NCBI GenBank assembly: GCA_045599645.1
Contig: JAZRWI010000008.1
Coordinates: 1 to 64,000 of the forward strand
Source: RUG334 sp045599645
Lineage (GTDB): Bacteria > Muiribacteriota > Ozemobacteria > Ozemobacterales > Ozemobacteraceae
Direction: 5' to 3'
DNA length: 64,000 nt
Of this stretch, positions 24,622 to 33,862 are shown piece after piece; position 1 is the stretch's first letter; each line of letters starts with the position of its first letter. Under the pieces are notes generated by a model. The model did no database searches. It saw nothing but the letters and a program-made list of their open reading frames with translations, and was not told the origin of the DNA. A program made the translations under genes and the position numbers.

Positions 24622-26160
24622 ATGTCAAAAACTCTTATCGGAATAATCTTAATAGCTATAGGGATATCAATCTACTTCAATTTTGCAGTAGACCCGACAA
24701 CTCCTGCCATCTGGCAGTCTAAGTTTCCATACAATATCAGTTCTGAGCCTATTGGTGCCTCTGGTAATTATGTTTTCTGGGGCGGAAATCTTTTCAATAA
24801 AATATATAAGCTATTCGTAATAAATGCTCAGGGGAGCAAGATTGCCGAAAGCATAAATCTTCCAAGCTCTCCTTTCAATCCTATAGTTATAGATGATTTC
24901 GTTATCGCAGCTGATCACAACAGAATGCTAAGAGCATTTTCACTGCCTGACCTTAAGGTTGCTTGGGAAGCAGCTGCTAATGACCCGTTCGAAAACGGAC
25001 CAGTAAAAAACGGTAAGACTGTTCTTCAAGCAAGCGGCCAGAGCATTTTCTGCTTCGACGCTCGCACAGGCAAACAGCTTTGGGATATTACAGAACTAGA
25101 TACCTTAAAGAATTTTGCAGCCGACAAGGTTATTCTTACCATACACGGTTATGGTGACCTTAAAAAGCCAAGCTGGAAATGTTCCGCCTACGATACAGAA
25201 GAAGGGGCTCCACTTTGGAAGCTTGATGAACAGGTTAGTAGTATCTCACCTATTTTCGTAAAAAATGCTGCAATATTAACAACCATCAACGGTGAAGGTC
25301 TTGTATTAAACCAGTTAACCGGCGAAATAATGTATAAAACAAAAGCCCAGGGCTTAACACAGGTAATGGGCTTTGATAATTCAGCAGTATTTGTTACCAA
25401 CGACTTTAAGAATATGATTTACCTTTCATTACTAACAGGCAAATCATGGACTACAACAATAAAGAAGGACGTTATTGGCGCAGCTCAGATAGGCTCAAGA
25501 TTCATGCTTGCAGACAAAACCAAGGTTAGATGCTTTGACGCAGAATCTGGTCTATTGGCTTGGGAAAAAGAATTAGGTGACGTTTATGCTGCTGATGCAC
25601 ATAGAAACGGCTTGTTCGTCGTTTATAAGAAAAGATTTACAGCAAAAGAAACCTATGCAGCCTGTATAGGTCCTGATACTAGCAATAATCTGTGGTTAAC
25701 CGTAGGGAAATCAATATTCAGAAAGCCTTACCCACTTAGCGAAGGCGATTTACTGGTCAGCAACGATGGTTCAATCAGACTTATGCCAAAGCCTGTATTT
25801 CATAATACAACAACAGTTTCCATGCCAGAAATCAATATGCCCGACCCATCACAAAAGGTTAATCAGGCATTCGAAAAGCAAGCTGAATCAGCTGATGGCC
25901 AGATATCTGTATCCGAACAGGAACCTATGCTAGAACGAGAACCTGAAGAAGACTTAAATCCTGAAAAATTACCAGATAAAATTCAGCAGGGCGGTCATAT
26001 TCCCACAAAGGAAGAAAAGGAAACCCAGATTGAAAGAGAAATCAAACAAAGCATTAATAAAAATATTGGAATAAATAAAAATAATAATAAAACAAAAACC
26101 AAAACAGAAGCTATTCCAAAGGATTTGGCTCCAGTAAGCGATCAGGATGCTGGCTGGTAA
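24622..26160 (+). CDS. Membrane-anchored PQQ-like beta-propeller protein
   Basis: The first 20 residues form a membrane anchor (LIGIILIAIGISIYFNFAV). Residues 30-400 contain repeated blades of the PQQ/WD40-like type, such as FDARTGKQLWDI, YDTEEGAPLWKL and FDAESGLLAWEKEL, a scaffold in BamB-like and dehydrogenase proteins. No quinone-binding residues can be assigned. The last 110 residues are hydrophilic and low-complexity, rich in Glu, Lys and Asn with a run of Asn-Lys repeats. It starts two bases after the kinase-like gene. A BamB-like envelope role is possible but unproven. Confidence 0.75.
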   Translation: MSKTLIGIILIAIGISIYFNFAVDPTTPAIWQSKFPYNISSEPIGASGNYVFWGGNLFNKIYKLFVINAQGSKIAESINLPSSPFNPIVIDDFVIAADHNRMLRAFSLPDLKVAWEAAANDPFENGPVKNGKTVLQASGQSIFCFDARTGKQLWDITELDTLKNFAADKVILTIHGYGDLKKPSWKCSAYDTEEGAPLWKLDEQVSSISPIFVKNAAILTTINGEGLVLNQLTGEIMYKTKAQGLTQVMGFDNSAVFVTNDFKNMIYLSLLTGKSWTTTIKKDVIGAAQIGSRFMLADKTKVRCFDAESGLLAWEKELGDVYAADAHRNGLFVVYKKRFTAKETYAACIGPDTSNNLWLTVGKSIFRKPYPLSEGDLLVSNDGSIRLMPKPVFHNTTTVSMPEINMPDPSQKVNQAFEKQAESADGQISVSEQEPMLEREPEEDLNPEKLPDKIQQGGHIPTKEEKETQIEREIKQSINKNIGINKNNNKTKTKTEAIPKDLAPVSDQDAGW

Positions 26161-26200
26161 GTCCATAATATAAGTAGCTACATAAGTCTAAGAGTAAATC

Positions 26201-29200
26201 ATGGATAGAGTCAACCTGGGCATAGACATAGGCTCAGTAAGCATAAATATTGTCGTCTGCAATGAAGCAGGCAAAATAATTGAAGAATTACCATACCGCC
26301 GCCATTTTGGCCGAACCATAGAATTATGTGCGGAGCTATTAAAAGCCATTGAAAGCAAATATGGCAAAGAAAACCTGCACAGTATCGCATTCACTGGAAC
26401 ACATGGTAAAGCAATAGCTGAGGCCACTAACAGATATTTTGAAATAGAAACCACAGCCCAAACCAAAGGCCTTTATGCATTAATGCCTGAAGCCAGGACT
26501 GTCATTTCAGTTGGTGGTCATGATTCTGCTCTATTGGTTCTTTCAAAGGGGCAAAATGATTTTATTCTAAATGATTTTAAACTGAATGAAGCATGTGCAG
26601 CAGGCACTGGAAGCTTCATAGATCAACAGGCTGAAAGAATTTTTTCAGACAATCAGGATCTGAACTCGATAAAAGACCCACAAAAACGCATTGAATCAAT
26701 TCTTCACAGATTCATAGACCTTGGCGATGAATCTGACTGCCCGGCCAGCGTTGCTTGCAGATGCACAGTTTTTACAAAATCCGATATGATTCATCTGCAG
26801 AATAAAGGTATCCCTATAAAACATATTATTGCTGGTTTGCATCAGGGAGTCGCCAGGAATTACCGTTCAACTATGGTATCTAACAGAAAATTAGAAGAGC
26901 CTGCAGCTTTTATTGGCGGATATGCTTCTAATCGTCTGGCCCGTAAAGCCTTTGAAGATATTCTTGGAATCAAGGTAATAGTTCCTGACCATTACACTGG
27001 TGTTGGTGCTTATGGCGTCATTCTTAGTGCTATTTCAAAGGGCGTTGATTCACCTGCTGTAAGCTCAGATGATATATTAAAATTAAAGCATTCTTCAGCC
27101 TTTGAAGCCCCAAGAACAGCACCTCTGGCAATAAAGCTCAGACCATTTGCTGAATGTGGCAAAGCAGAAGGGCTTCCAGATGGAAGTAACAAAATAGATG
27201 CTTTCATGGGGTTTGACATTGGTTCAACAACTACAAAGCTAGTATTAATAACCCCAACAGGGCATGTATTGTATAAAAGATACATACCAACTGAAGGACA
27301 GCCTGTTATTGCCATAAAGAAAGCGCTTAAAAACTGTATCGATACAATTGATGTAACAAGAATAAATGTATTGGGCGTCGGAACAACAGGCTCTGGCCGT
27401 GAAGTCGCCAATCTTTTTGTCGGTGCAGATGACATAGTTAATGAAGTAACTGCCCATGCGAGAGGCACAACCTTCTTCGACCCTGAAATAGATACTATTT
27501 TTGAATTAGGTGGTCAGGACGCTAAATACACATCTTTAAAAGACGGCTATGTCGTTGATTTTAAAATGAATAAGGTTTGTGCAGCAGGCACAGGCAGTTT
27601 CTTGGAAGAAACTGCCAATAAGCTTGGCATTAACATTGCTGGAGAATACGAATATCTTGCAATGTCTGCCCCAGCCCCTTATAAGCTTACAGAACGCTGT
27701 ACTGTTTATATGGAATCAGATTTGATGTCATATCTGCAAATGGGCGGTGACATTAAAGACCTGCTGGCTGGCCTCTCCCAGGCTGTTGTTCATAATTACC
27801 TGAACCGAGTTGTTCAAGATGGTAAAATAGGCAATAAAATCAGCTTTCAGGGTGGCCCTTCCCTTAATCGCTCTGTTGTAGCAGCATTTGAAAGTATTGT
27901 AAAAAAACCAATTACTACCCTTCCCCATCGTGAGGTTATGGGTGCAATCGGTGCCGCTCTTCATGCCATGGATGAAATGCGAAGTGCAGCAGCTAATGAT
28001 AATATGCCCAAGAGCCGTTTCCGTGGCTGGGAAACAGTAAATCAGGGATTCGTTCACAGCGAAGAAATTTGCCACAGAAATCCTAACTGCCACAATCAGT
28101 GCAAGCTTCAGATTTACAAGGTAGGTAATGAAACTGCTATATATGGCGGTGAATGCGGTATGTATGAATCACGTTCAACGGCCGCCAAAAAAACTCCTGA
28201 TTTCAGCAAAATCAGGCACAATCTCTATTACCAGAGCATAAAAGGTCTTTATACAGAATTAGACTCTACTACCTCAGAACAATCTGCTTCTGAACCTTCA
28301 ATGCATAAGATACGCATAGGAATTCCACGTTCATTGAGTTTCCATCAGCTTGGTCTGTTCTGGGTTCATCTGCTTCATGGCATGGGCTTTGAAATTGTTA
28401 TAAGCCCTGAAACCAATACAGAAATAGTGAACCGCGGCATTTCCACCATGACCTGCGAAGCCTGTTTCCCAGTAAAAATATCTCATGGTCATGCAGCGAT
28501 ATTGAAGGATAAGTGCGATTACATGTTCATGCCAATGATGATTGAAATGAACTCTGACCGCAAGGATTTCTCTTTTTACTGTCCATACGTAGAATCTAAT
28601 ACATACGTCTTAAAAGCTGCTTTAAACCTTGATGGCAATAAAATAATCAAGCCTGCAATTTATATAAATAAAGGTCTTGCTAGGATGGAAAAAGCCTTTA
28701 CAAATGAATTTGCAAGACTTGGTCTTACATTCAGCAAGATAAATTTTACAAAAGCCTACAATAAAGCCTGGGAAGCCTATAACAGCTTCACTGATGAGCT
28801 TCACAAAATTGGCAGTCAGGTTCTCAAAAACCTTGGTGACAAGCGTGCAATTGTAGTCTTAGGTCGTCCTTACAGTTCATACGATTCAAGAACTAATCTC
28901 AATCTGTTTGCAACCTTCAGCAGATTGGGTGTTTATGCTATTCCACAGGAATTTTTAGATCTTAGTAGCCAGGAAATAGAAAACGAATACGGCAATATGT
29001 ATTGGGGCTTCGGCAATCGCATACTTCGCGCTGCCAAGCTAATAAACAATGATAAACGTTTATTCGGCCTCTACCTGACAAGCTTCTCCTGTGGCCCAGA
29101 TTCTTTTGTTCTTCATTTCTTCAGTCATGAAATGAACAAAACTGGAAAACCCTATCTTGAACTTGAGCTTGACGAGCATTCAGCTGGCGCAGGTATAGAA

Positions 29201-30541
29201 ACACGTTTACTGGCCTTTGTTGATGCCATAAAGAATCAGAAGACTGTTAATACTCTGAAAGATAAACACATTAATATAATAACCGAAAGAAGCACAGCCC
29301 CACTAAGCTCCAGAACGCTTTACATGCCTCACATGTGTGACGGTGCACCCTGCCTGGCAGCCGCTTTTAACCATGTTGGAATAAAAACTGTTATTATTCC
29401 AACCTACACAAACGAAGGCATGGCTTTCGGCAAGGCGAATACTTCTGGAAAAGAATGCTTCCCATGTATAGTTACAACAGGTGATATGTTTGCCCAGATT
29501 GAAAAACTGAAAAAGCAAGGAGCTGATCTGAAAAATGATGTAGCCTTCTTTATGCCTGAAACAGAGGGTCCCTGCAGATTTGGGCAATATAGCAAACTTC
29601 ACCGCATACTTCTCGACAAATACGGTTATAATGACGTAACCATAGTATCTCCTACAAGCCAAGACAGCTATCAGTGCAAGGGTCTTGTTAAGCCGGAAAT
29701 GCTTATGAGCTTCAGAAAGCTTATATGCCAGTCTATCCTTTATCAGGATATCCTCGAAAAAGCCCGCTGGCACATACGCCCCTACGAAAAGGTTAAGGGA
29801 ACTACCGACCGTGTCTTTTACGAAGCCATCAACAATGCTGTTAAGGCAATTGAAGCCGGTGGCGACCTGTTACTGCTGAAAGCCTCAAAAAAAGCTGCCA
29901 AAGCCTTTGAAGCAATAGAAACAGTTGATGTTGAAAAACCGCTTGTAGGTATTGTTGGTGAAATATTTGTAAGAGTCCATCAGGAAAGCAATCAGTTCCT
30001 GCTGAGAAAGCTTGAGGAGCTTGGCTGTGAAGGCTATATTTCATCTATTTCCGAATGGATTTCTTATACAGCAGACACAAGCCTCGGCTACGCACTGGAT
30101 GCCTTGAAAGACGAAAAGAGCTTCAAGAATATCAAAAACGCAGCTACTGCCTATGCAGTATTTAGCTATCAGTCTGTGGTTTCCAATCTATTGATGCAGC
30201 CATTCAGCAAGATACTGAAGAGCAGACGCGATCACTCAACCAAGCATATCCTTGAATCTGTTGGAGATACCTTCTCTAACCATATTAACGGTGAAAGTAT
30301 CCTGAGTATCGGTGGAACACTGGCCTTCATGCATGACGGCTGCTTTGACGGTGTTATCAACGCAATGCCATTTACATGCATGCCGAGCACAGTTGCCAGT
30401 GCTATTCTTAAAGTCTATGCCCGCGGCCATATCCCGTTTGTAGACATGGTCTACGATGGAAGCATCCAGCCGAACCGCGAGACCAACCTCGCTACCTTCG
30501 CTTTCCAGGCCCACCAGCATCTAAAAGCCAGAAAAGCTTAA
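26201..30541 (+). CDS. Fused BadF/BcrAD ATPase pair with 2-hydroxyacyl-CoA dehydratase-type (DUF2229) region
   Basis: A 1446-residue cytoplasmic protein. Two ASKHA activator domains occur in tandem: the first from residue 1 (DIGSVSINIVV; AACAAGTGSFI-like ACAAGTGSF), the second from about 337 (GFDIGSTTTKLVLI; GGQDAKY; CAAGTGSFLEE). In activators of 2-hydroxyglutaryl-CoA dehydratase the Cys of CAAGTG bridges a [4Fe-4S] cluster, and ATP hydrolysis drives electron transfer. From about 705 a DUF2229 segment begins (GIPRSLSFHQLGLF; TCEACFPVK). Near 1043 a second Cys-rich dehydratase-like block follows (MCDGAPCLA; GKECFPCI). The family is widespread in anaerobes with no settled function. It appears intact and monocistronic. 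Confidence 0.9.
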   Translation: MDRVNLGIDIGSVSINIVVCNEAGKIIEELPYRRHFGRTIELCAELLKAIESKYGKENLHSIAFTGTHGKAIAEATNRYFEIETTAQTKGLYALMPEARTVISVGGHDSALLVLSKGQNDFILNDFKLNEACAAGTGSFIDQQAERIFSDNQDLNSIKDPQKRIESILHRFIDLGDESDCPASVACRCTVFTKSDMIHLQNKGIPIKHIIAGLHQGVARNYRSTMVSNRKLEEPAAFIGGYASNRLARKAFEDILGIKVIVPDHYTGVGAYGVILSAISKGVDSPAVSSDDILKLKHSSAFEAPRTAPLAIKLRPFAECGKAEGLPDGSNKIDAFMGFDIGSTTTKLVLITPTGHVLYKRYIPTEGQPVIAIKKALKNCIDTIDVTRINVLGVGTTGSGREVANLFVGADDIVNEVTAHARGTTFFDPEIDTIFELGGQDAKYTSLKDGYVVDFKMNKVCAAGTGSFLEETANKLGINIAGEYEYLAMSAPAPYKLTERCTVYMESDLMSYLQMGGDIKDLLAGLSQAVVHNYLNRVVQDGKIGNKISFQGGPSLNRSVVAAFESIVKKPITTLPHREVMGAIGAALHAMDEMRSAAANDNMPKSRFRGWETVNQGFVHSEEICHRNPNCHNQCKLQIYKVGNETAIYGGECGMYESRSTAAKKTPDFSKIRHNLYYQSIKGLYTELDSTTSEQSASEPSMHKIRIGIPRSLSFHQLGLFWVHLLHGMGFEIVISPETNTEIVNRGISTMTCEACFPVKISHGHAAILKDKCDYMFMPMMIEMNSDRKDFSFYCPYVESNTYVLKAALNLDGNKIIKPAIYINKGLARMEKAFTNEFARLGLTFSKINFTKAYNKAWEAYNSFTDELHKIGSQVLKNLGDKRAIVVLGRPYSSYDSRTNLNLFATFSRLGVYAIPQEFLDLSSQEIENEYGNMYWGFGNRILRAAKLINNDKRLFGLYLTSFSCGPDSFVLHFFSHEMNKTGKPYLELELDEHSAGAGIETRLLAFVDAIKNQKTVNTLKDKHINIITERSTAPLSSRTLYMPHMCDGAPCLAAAFNHVGIKTVIIPTYTNEGMAFGKANTSGKECFPCIVTTGDMFAQIEKLKKQGADLKNDVAFFMPETEGPCRFGQYSKLHRILLDKYGYNDVTIVSPTSQDSYQCKGLVKPEMLMSFRKLICQSILYQDILEKARWHIRPYEKVKGTTDRVFYEAINNAVKAIEAGGDLLLLKASKKAAKAFEAIETVDVEKPLVGIVGEIFVRVHQESNQFLLRKLEELGCEGYISSISEWISYTADTSLGYALDALKDEKSFKNIKNAATAYAVFSYQSVVSNLLMQPFSKILKSRRDHSTKHILESVGDTFSNHINGESILSIGGTLAFMHDGCFDGVINAMPFTCMPSTVASAILKVYARGHIPFVDMVYDGSIQPNRETNLATFAFQAHQHLKARKA

Positions 30542-30542
30542 G

Positions 30543-30653
30543 CAACGGATAACAGGATAGGAGCGGATAAACAGCCGAGCAGGCCATTTTTTAGCCTCGG
30601 TATTAGAGGGTTTGTGCTTCCACCAAGCAAATCACTGCCATGCGAAAGTCAGC
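30543..30653. repeat. 111-bp intergenic direct repeat, copy 1
   Basis: This copy matches 30688-30799 with six substitutions and one indel by eye. It contains a hairpin, CCGAG...AGGCC and GGCC-like arm closing at AGCCTCGG, around a T-rich loop. It begins three bases after the large activator gene's stop. Confidence 0.85.
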
Positions 30654-30687
30654 TAGCAATCAACAGGCAAAAAGCATAAGTTTTTTA

Positions 30688-30799
30688 CAACGAATAGCAG
30701 GATAGGAGCGGATAAACAGCCGAGCAGGCCATTTTTTTAGCCTCGGTATTAGAGGGTTTGTGCTTCCACCAAGAAAATTACTGCTATGCTAAAGTCAGC
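30688..30799. repeat. 111-bp intergenic direct repeat, copy 2
   Basis: Second copy of the element at 30543, in the same orientation, offset by about 145 bases. The hairpin segment is fully conserved apart from one extra T in the loop. The remaining DNA to 30907 is AT-rich and shows no feature. Confidence 0.85.
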
Positions 30800-30907
30800 A
30801 GACCACAGTCACAATCACCAGTCACAGCTATTTTATTAGAAGTGTAATCTTATAGAAAATAAATGGAGGCAATATTACAAAATTTTAATATTTACCTTTA
30901 TGCCCGG

Positions 30908-31099
30908 CTATTTCTTATTTGCCTGAAGTTGTTCGTATAACAACCTGAATTTTTCAGCTTCGGCCTTGGACTTTTCAGCTTCGACTTTAGATTTTTCAGC
31001 ATCAGCTTTAGCTTTTTCTGTTTCAGCCTTGGCTAATTTGGTTTCTACTTTGGCTTTTTCTGTTTCGGCGTTTGCTTCTTTCAGGTTTATGTCACACAA
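30908..31099 (-). pseudogene. Probable C-terminal remnant of a PDDEXK_2/Rpn-type protein
   Basis: The 63-residue frame opens MCDINLKEANAETEKAK and consists almost wholly of a repeated Ala/Glu/Lys heptad-like unit (AEKSKVEAEKSKAEAEK). Rpn/PDDEXK_2 proteins typically end in such a coiled coil, and the intact one at 19632-20441 also has MCKELQ at that junction. There is no nuclease domain upstream and no clear ribosome-binding site. A small real coiled-coil protein cannot be excluded. Confidence 0.4.
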
Positions 31100-31102
31100 A
31101 AG

Positions 31103-31135
31103 AAATAGGCTGCCGAGGGTATTGGCAGCCTATTT
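31103..31135 (-). terminator. Rho-independent terminator of the zinc-ribbon protein gene
   Basis: A 12-bp perfect stem, AAATAGGCTGCC (31103-31114) with its complement at 31124-31135, lies just after the minus-strand stop at 31143. It is followed on the minus strand by a T-rich TTCTTTT. Confidence 0.75.
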
Positions 31136-31142
31136 GGTGGAA

Positions 31143-32231
31143 TCAATGATACATACCGGCTCTTAGTCTTGGCTTTGGAGCCGGGGCCGGGCCGTGATGA
31201 GGACCACCGTGAGGACCTGGGCCATGAGGACCATGATGTGGACCGTGAGGCGGAGGACCAAATATTGGTCTGTGATGCCAGCGGCTATACGGATAAACAC
31301 CGTCCCAAACAAAGACACTTACATGCTGTGGTTTTACAGGTTGAGTATAAACAACAGTTGTGCCGGCAGGAGCAGAATAGAAGAAGGCTGAATCAGCAAC
31401 CCAGTTGCTTCTCTTTTCCAGATCATAGACAGAAACATAACCACTGGCTGGTTCATCACCAGCGCCTGAGCCCATATGATGAACTCTTGCAGAAGCGCCG
31501 GAAACGTCTTCTATCCAGATTGGTTCATTGCGTTTTACTCTGACATTACCAAGAGTAAGATACTGAGAAGTTACAATATAGTTTGCAGTAGTCTTTTTAA
31601 CACGCTTTTCAATATCTTCTACCTTGTTAAGATTTACAAGAGTATTACCACCGGTAAGAAGCATATCGATGGCTTCATTCATTTTATCAATAATGAAGAG
31701 CTCCTTGTTCATCTGGGCCTTGAAACGGGCAACATCACTACCACGTTCAGAGGCTTTTCTGGCTTCAAGATATCTATCAAGCGCATCAAGCTTTGCGATA
31801 TGCAAATCATGCATTTTGCGTCTATAGATGCTGAAATTCAGATAATTCTTATTCATATTCTGAAGCTTTGCATCGTTCTGACGTCTCAATTCCTGACATT
31901 GACTATATGCCACATTACCAGTTGCCTTAGCCATATATTCTTCTATCTTATTGATGAAGTTGTAATCAGTCAAAGCGGCATTGTCGGCAGCAAGATTTGG
32001 ATCAATAGCTGCAGCAGTTGCCTGTGCTATAGTATTCTCACTTGATGCTTCGCTAGCCGTAACCTTTTCAGGTTCAGCAGACTGAAAAGCTCCGTTAGAT
32101 GCAGAACCGCAACTTGGGCAGAAGTTTGCATCATTTGGCATGCTTTTTCCGCAGTTAGTGCAGAAATCTGCAAGTACAGGCAAAGAAGAGGTCAAGATTA
32201 AGGCAGAAAGCAAAATGTTAAGCCTTTTCAT
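31143..32231 (-). CDS. Secreted zinc-ribbon protein with SH3-like and His/Gly/Pro-rich tail
   Basis: The 362-residue product has a signal peptide (LNILLSALILTSSLPVLA) followed at once by a four-Cys zinc ribbon (FCTNCGKSMPNDANFCPSCG). A long helical middle comes next, then an SH3-like region (LTLGNVRVKRNEPIWIEDV to SGYVSVYDLEKR), and finally a tail dense in His, Gly and Pro that could bind metal. The in-frame start at 32294 would add 21 residues before the signal; the ATG at 32231 has a G-rich site upstream. A zinc ribbon exported to the periplasm is unusual. Function unknown; a terminator follows. Confidence 0.72.
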   Translation of the reverse strand: MKRLNILLSALILTSSLPVLADFCTNCGKSMPNDANFCPSCGSASNGAFQSAEPEKVTASEASSENTIAQATAAAIDPNLAADNAALTDYNFINKIEEYMAKATGNVAYSQCQELRRQNDAKLQNMNKNYLNFSIYRRKMHDLHIAKLDALDRYLEARKASERGSDVARFKAQMNKELFIIDKMNEAIDMLLTGGNTLVNLNKVEDIEKRVKKTTANYIVTSQYLTLGNVRVKRNEPIWIEDVSGASARVHHMGSGAGDEPASGYVSVYDLEKRSNWVADSAFFYSAPAGTTVVYTQPVKPQHVSVFVWDGVYPYSRWHHRPIFGPPPHGPHHGPHGPGPHGGPHHGPAPAPKPRLRAGMYH

Positions 32232-32353
32232 AGCCACCCCCTGTTTGAATTTTTTAATAATATAACCTGAATTTTCAAGAATGCAAGTTTGCACTTACAT
32301 AATGATTAGACTAGCATAAAATTTAAAAGTTCCAAAATAAAATCAATAAATAT

Positions 32354-32388
32354 AAAAAGCCTCTGACATGTCTTGTCAGAGGCTTTTT
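32354..32388 (-). terminator. Strong bidirectional-looking terminator
   Basis: A 15-bp perfect stem with a 5-base loop (32354-32368 with 32374-32388), flanked by A and T runs on both sides. It lies two bases beyond the stop of the minus-strand TPR gene. Confidence 0.85.
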
Positions 32389-32389
32389 G

Positions 32390-33826
32390 TCAGAAGAGGC
32401 TCATTTCATCTTCTTTATTTTCGATTATCTTCCAGATATTCGCCGTCTTAGGCAGGGATTCTTTATACTGACTGAAATTAATATACGGTCCCTTTCCTTC
32501 TGACGAACCCAGATGATAGCCAGAAACTCTAACTCCCTTATCAATCTTTTCGTAATTCCCGACTAATGTGCCTTCTGTGTTATTAAATTCGGAAGAAATA
32601 ATGAAACTCCAGTTGTCATCCTGTTCTGGTGGCAAAGAATAGTTAGAAAGTTCAATACCTGATTCTGCATCCTGACCACGATTCAAGCTGATAATCAGCT
32701 TTACTTCGTATTCAGGGAAATCACCAGCCTTTTCTGGTAAAACAAGATACAATCTTGTTGAATCACCAAGCACTGGCTTTCCGAAAGCAAAAAGCAGGTC
32801 TTTATTTGAAACTATACTGATATCACCGGTATAGGAAGCAGGGATTGTAGTATCAATCGGAACAAGCTGGTTTTTGTTTCTCGGACTTAAGATAATTCTC
32901 ATGTAAACAGAGTCTTTATCCTTGTCGAAAACATAAGCCTGTCTGAAGCTGTATATTTCAGCTGGTAGTCCGGCCAGGTCTTCTACAGAAGCTTTCGACA
33001 CATAATCATCCAATACCTTGGTAGCGGTTTTCTTCAGCTTCTTATCAATAACGCTAGCCTTAATTACACTGTTGATACCATCCATCTGATTGCCCTGGAG
33101 CAGAGCAAGTCTACCATATGTAAGATATTCATCAGCTGTCAGATTCCCTTTTTCACGCTTAGCTTCCAATTCTTCACTGATCATTGAAAGCATGTATTCG
33201 TCGTCATTGCCGAGAATCTGAGCATCAAGGTCAACTGCTTCAAGATAATATTTAATGGCATCTGATTTCTTGCGCTGAGACCAATATCTCATAGCAAGTT
33301 CAAATGCGTTTTCAGCAGTTGCAGACTTTTTGTAAGCCTGCAACGCTTCCTGTATTTCTTTGTCGGTTGCCTTGGGTCTGAATTTTCTTACTGCAGGAAC
33401 ATAAGGCTTGGGTTCAGAATATCGAACTTCAAAATGTCCGACTTCAGGGCCCCAATGCCAGTTCTGGTATATCTTATCAACTGGTGTCAAATGACCCCAT
33501 TTATCAAAAAGGGCCTTCTTATTTCGTTCATTCTGCTCCTGATCCAGAGCATGATTAACTTTTGACATCCATATTCTGGCATCCATATTGCTGCTATCCA
33601 TATCCAAAACCATTTTGAATACAGACTTTGCATCCTCATAACGACGGCGCAGGAATAAGTCTTCGCCAGCCTTTATAAGACTTTCGGTTCTGGTTGCCAT
33701 TGGCAAACGCTTATATGTGGCAAGATCAGAATAAGGTCTTGGGCCATCGCAGTTCGGACAGCAATAACCAACAAGAAGGAAACCTGCAGCCACTAAGCTT
33801 GTTAATAGATATACTGACTTTTTCAT
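32390..33826 (-). CDS. Secreted TPR-containing hypothetical protein
   Basis: A 478-residue protein with an N-terminal hydrophobic signal ending in a Cys-rich YCCPNC, perhaps a lipoprotein although the lipobox is not standard. Residues 50-110 (LIKAGEDLFLRRRYEDAKSVF) and the middle (AFELAMRYWSQRKKSDAIKYYLEAVDLD) are TPR-like helical pairs. The last 180 residues are beta-rich and unassigned. ATG at 33826 is preferred to the in-frame GTG at 33832. It is the third of a run with the double-STN protein and the Sm/STI1-like protein upstream, separated by about 35-base gaps, and ends at a strong terminator. Confidence 0.7.
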   Translation of the reverse strand: MKKSVYLLTSLVAAGFLLVGYCCPNCDGPRPYSDLATYKRLPMATRTESLIKAGEDLFLRRRYEDAKSVFKMVLDMDSSNMDARIWMSKVNHALDQEQNERNKKALFDKWGHLTPVDKIYQNWHWGPEVGHFEVRYSEPKPYVPAVRKFRPKATDKEIQEALQAYKKSATAENAFELAMRYWSQRKKSDAIKYYLEAVDLDAQILGNDDEYMLSMISEELEAKREKGNLTADEYLTYGRLALLQGNQMDGINSVIKASVIDKKLKKTATKVLDDYVSKASVEDLAGLPAEIYSFRQAYVFDKDKDSVYMRIILSPRNKNQLVPIDTTIPASYTGDISIVSNKDLLFAFGKPVLGDSTRLYLVLPEKAGDFPEYEVKLIISLNRGQDAESGIELSNYSLPPEQDDNWSFIISSEFNNTEGTLVGNYEKIDKGVRVSGYHLGSSEGKGPYINFSQYKESLPKTANIWKIIENKEDEMSLF

Positions 33827-33862
33827 GCTCACCGTATCGGCAGCACTTTACGATTATTTAAC

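Noticed and set aside
30543..30799. Direct repeats as integron attC sites or a tandem riboswitch
   Set aside because: No attC core (RYYYAAC/GTTRRRY pair) is recognisable, no integrase is near, and the element lies downstream of a gene rather than before one. No known riboswitch core was seen.
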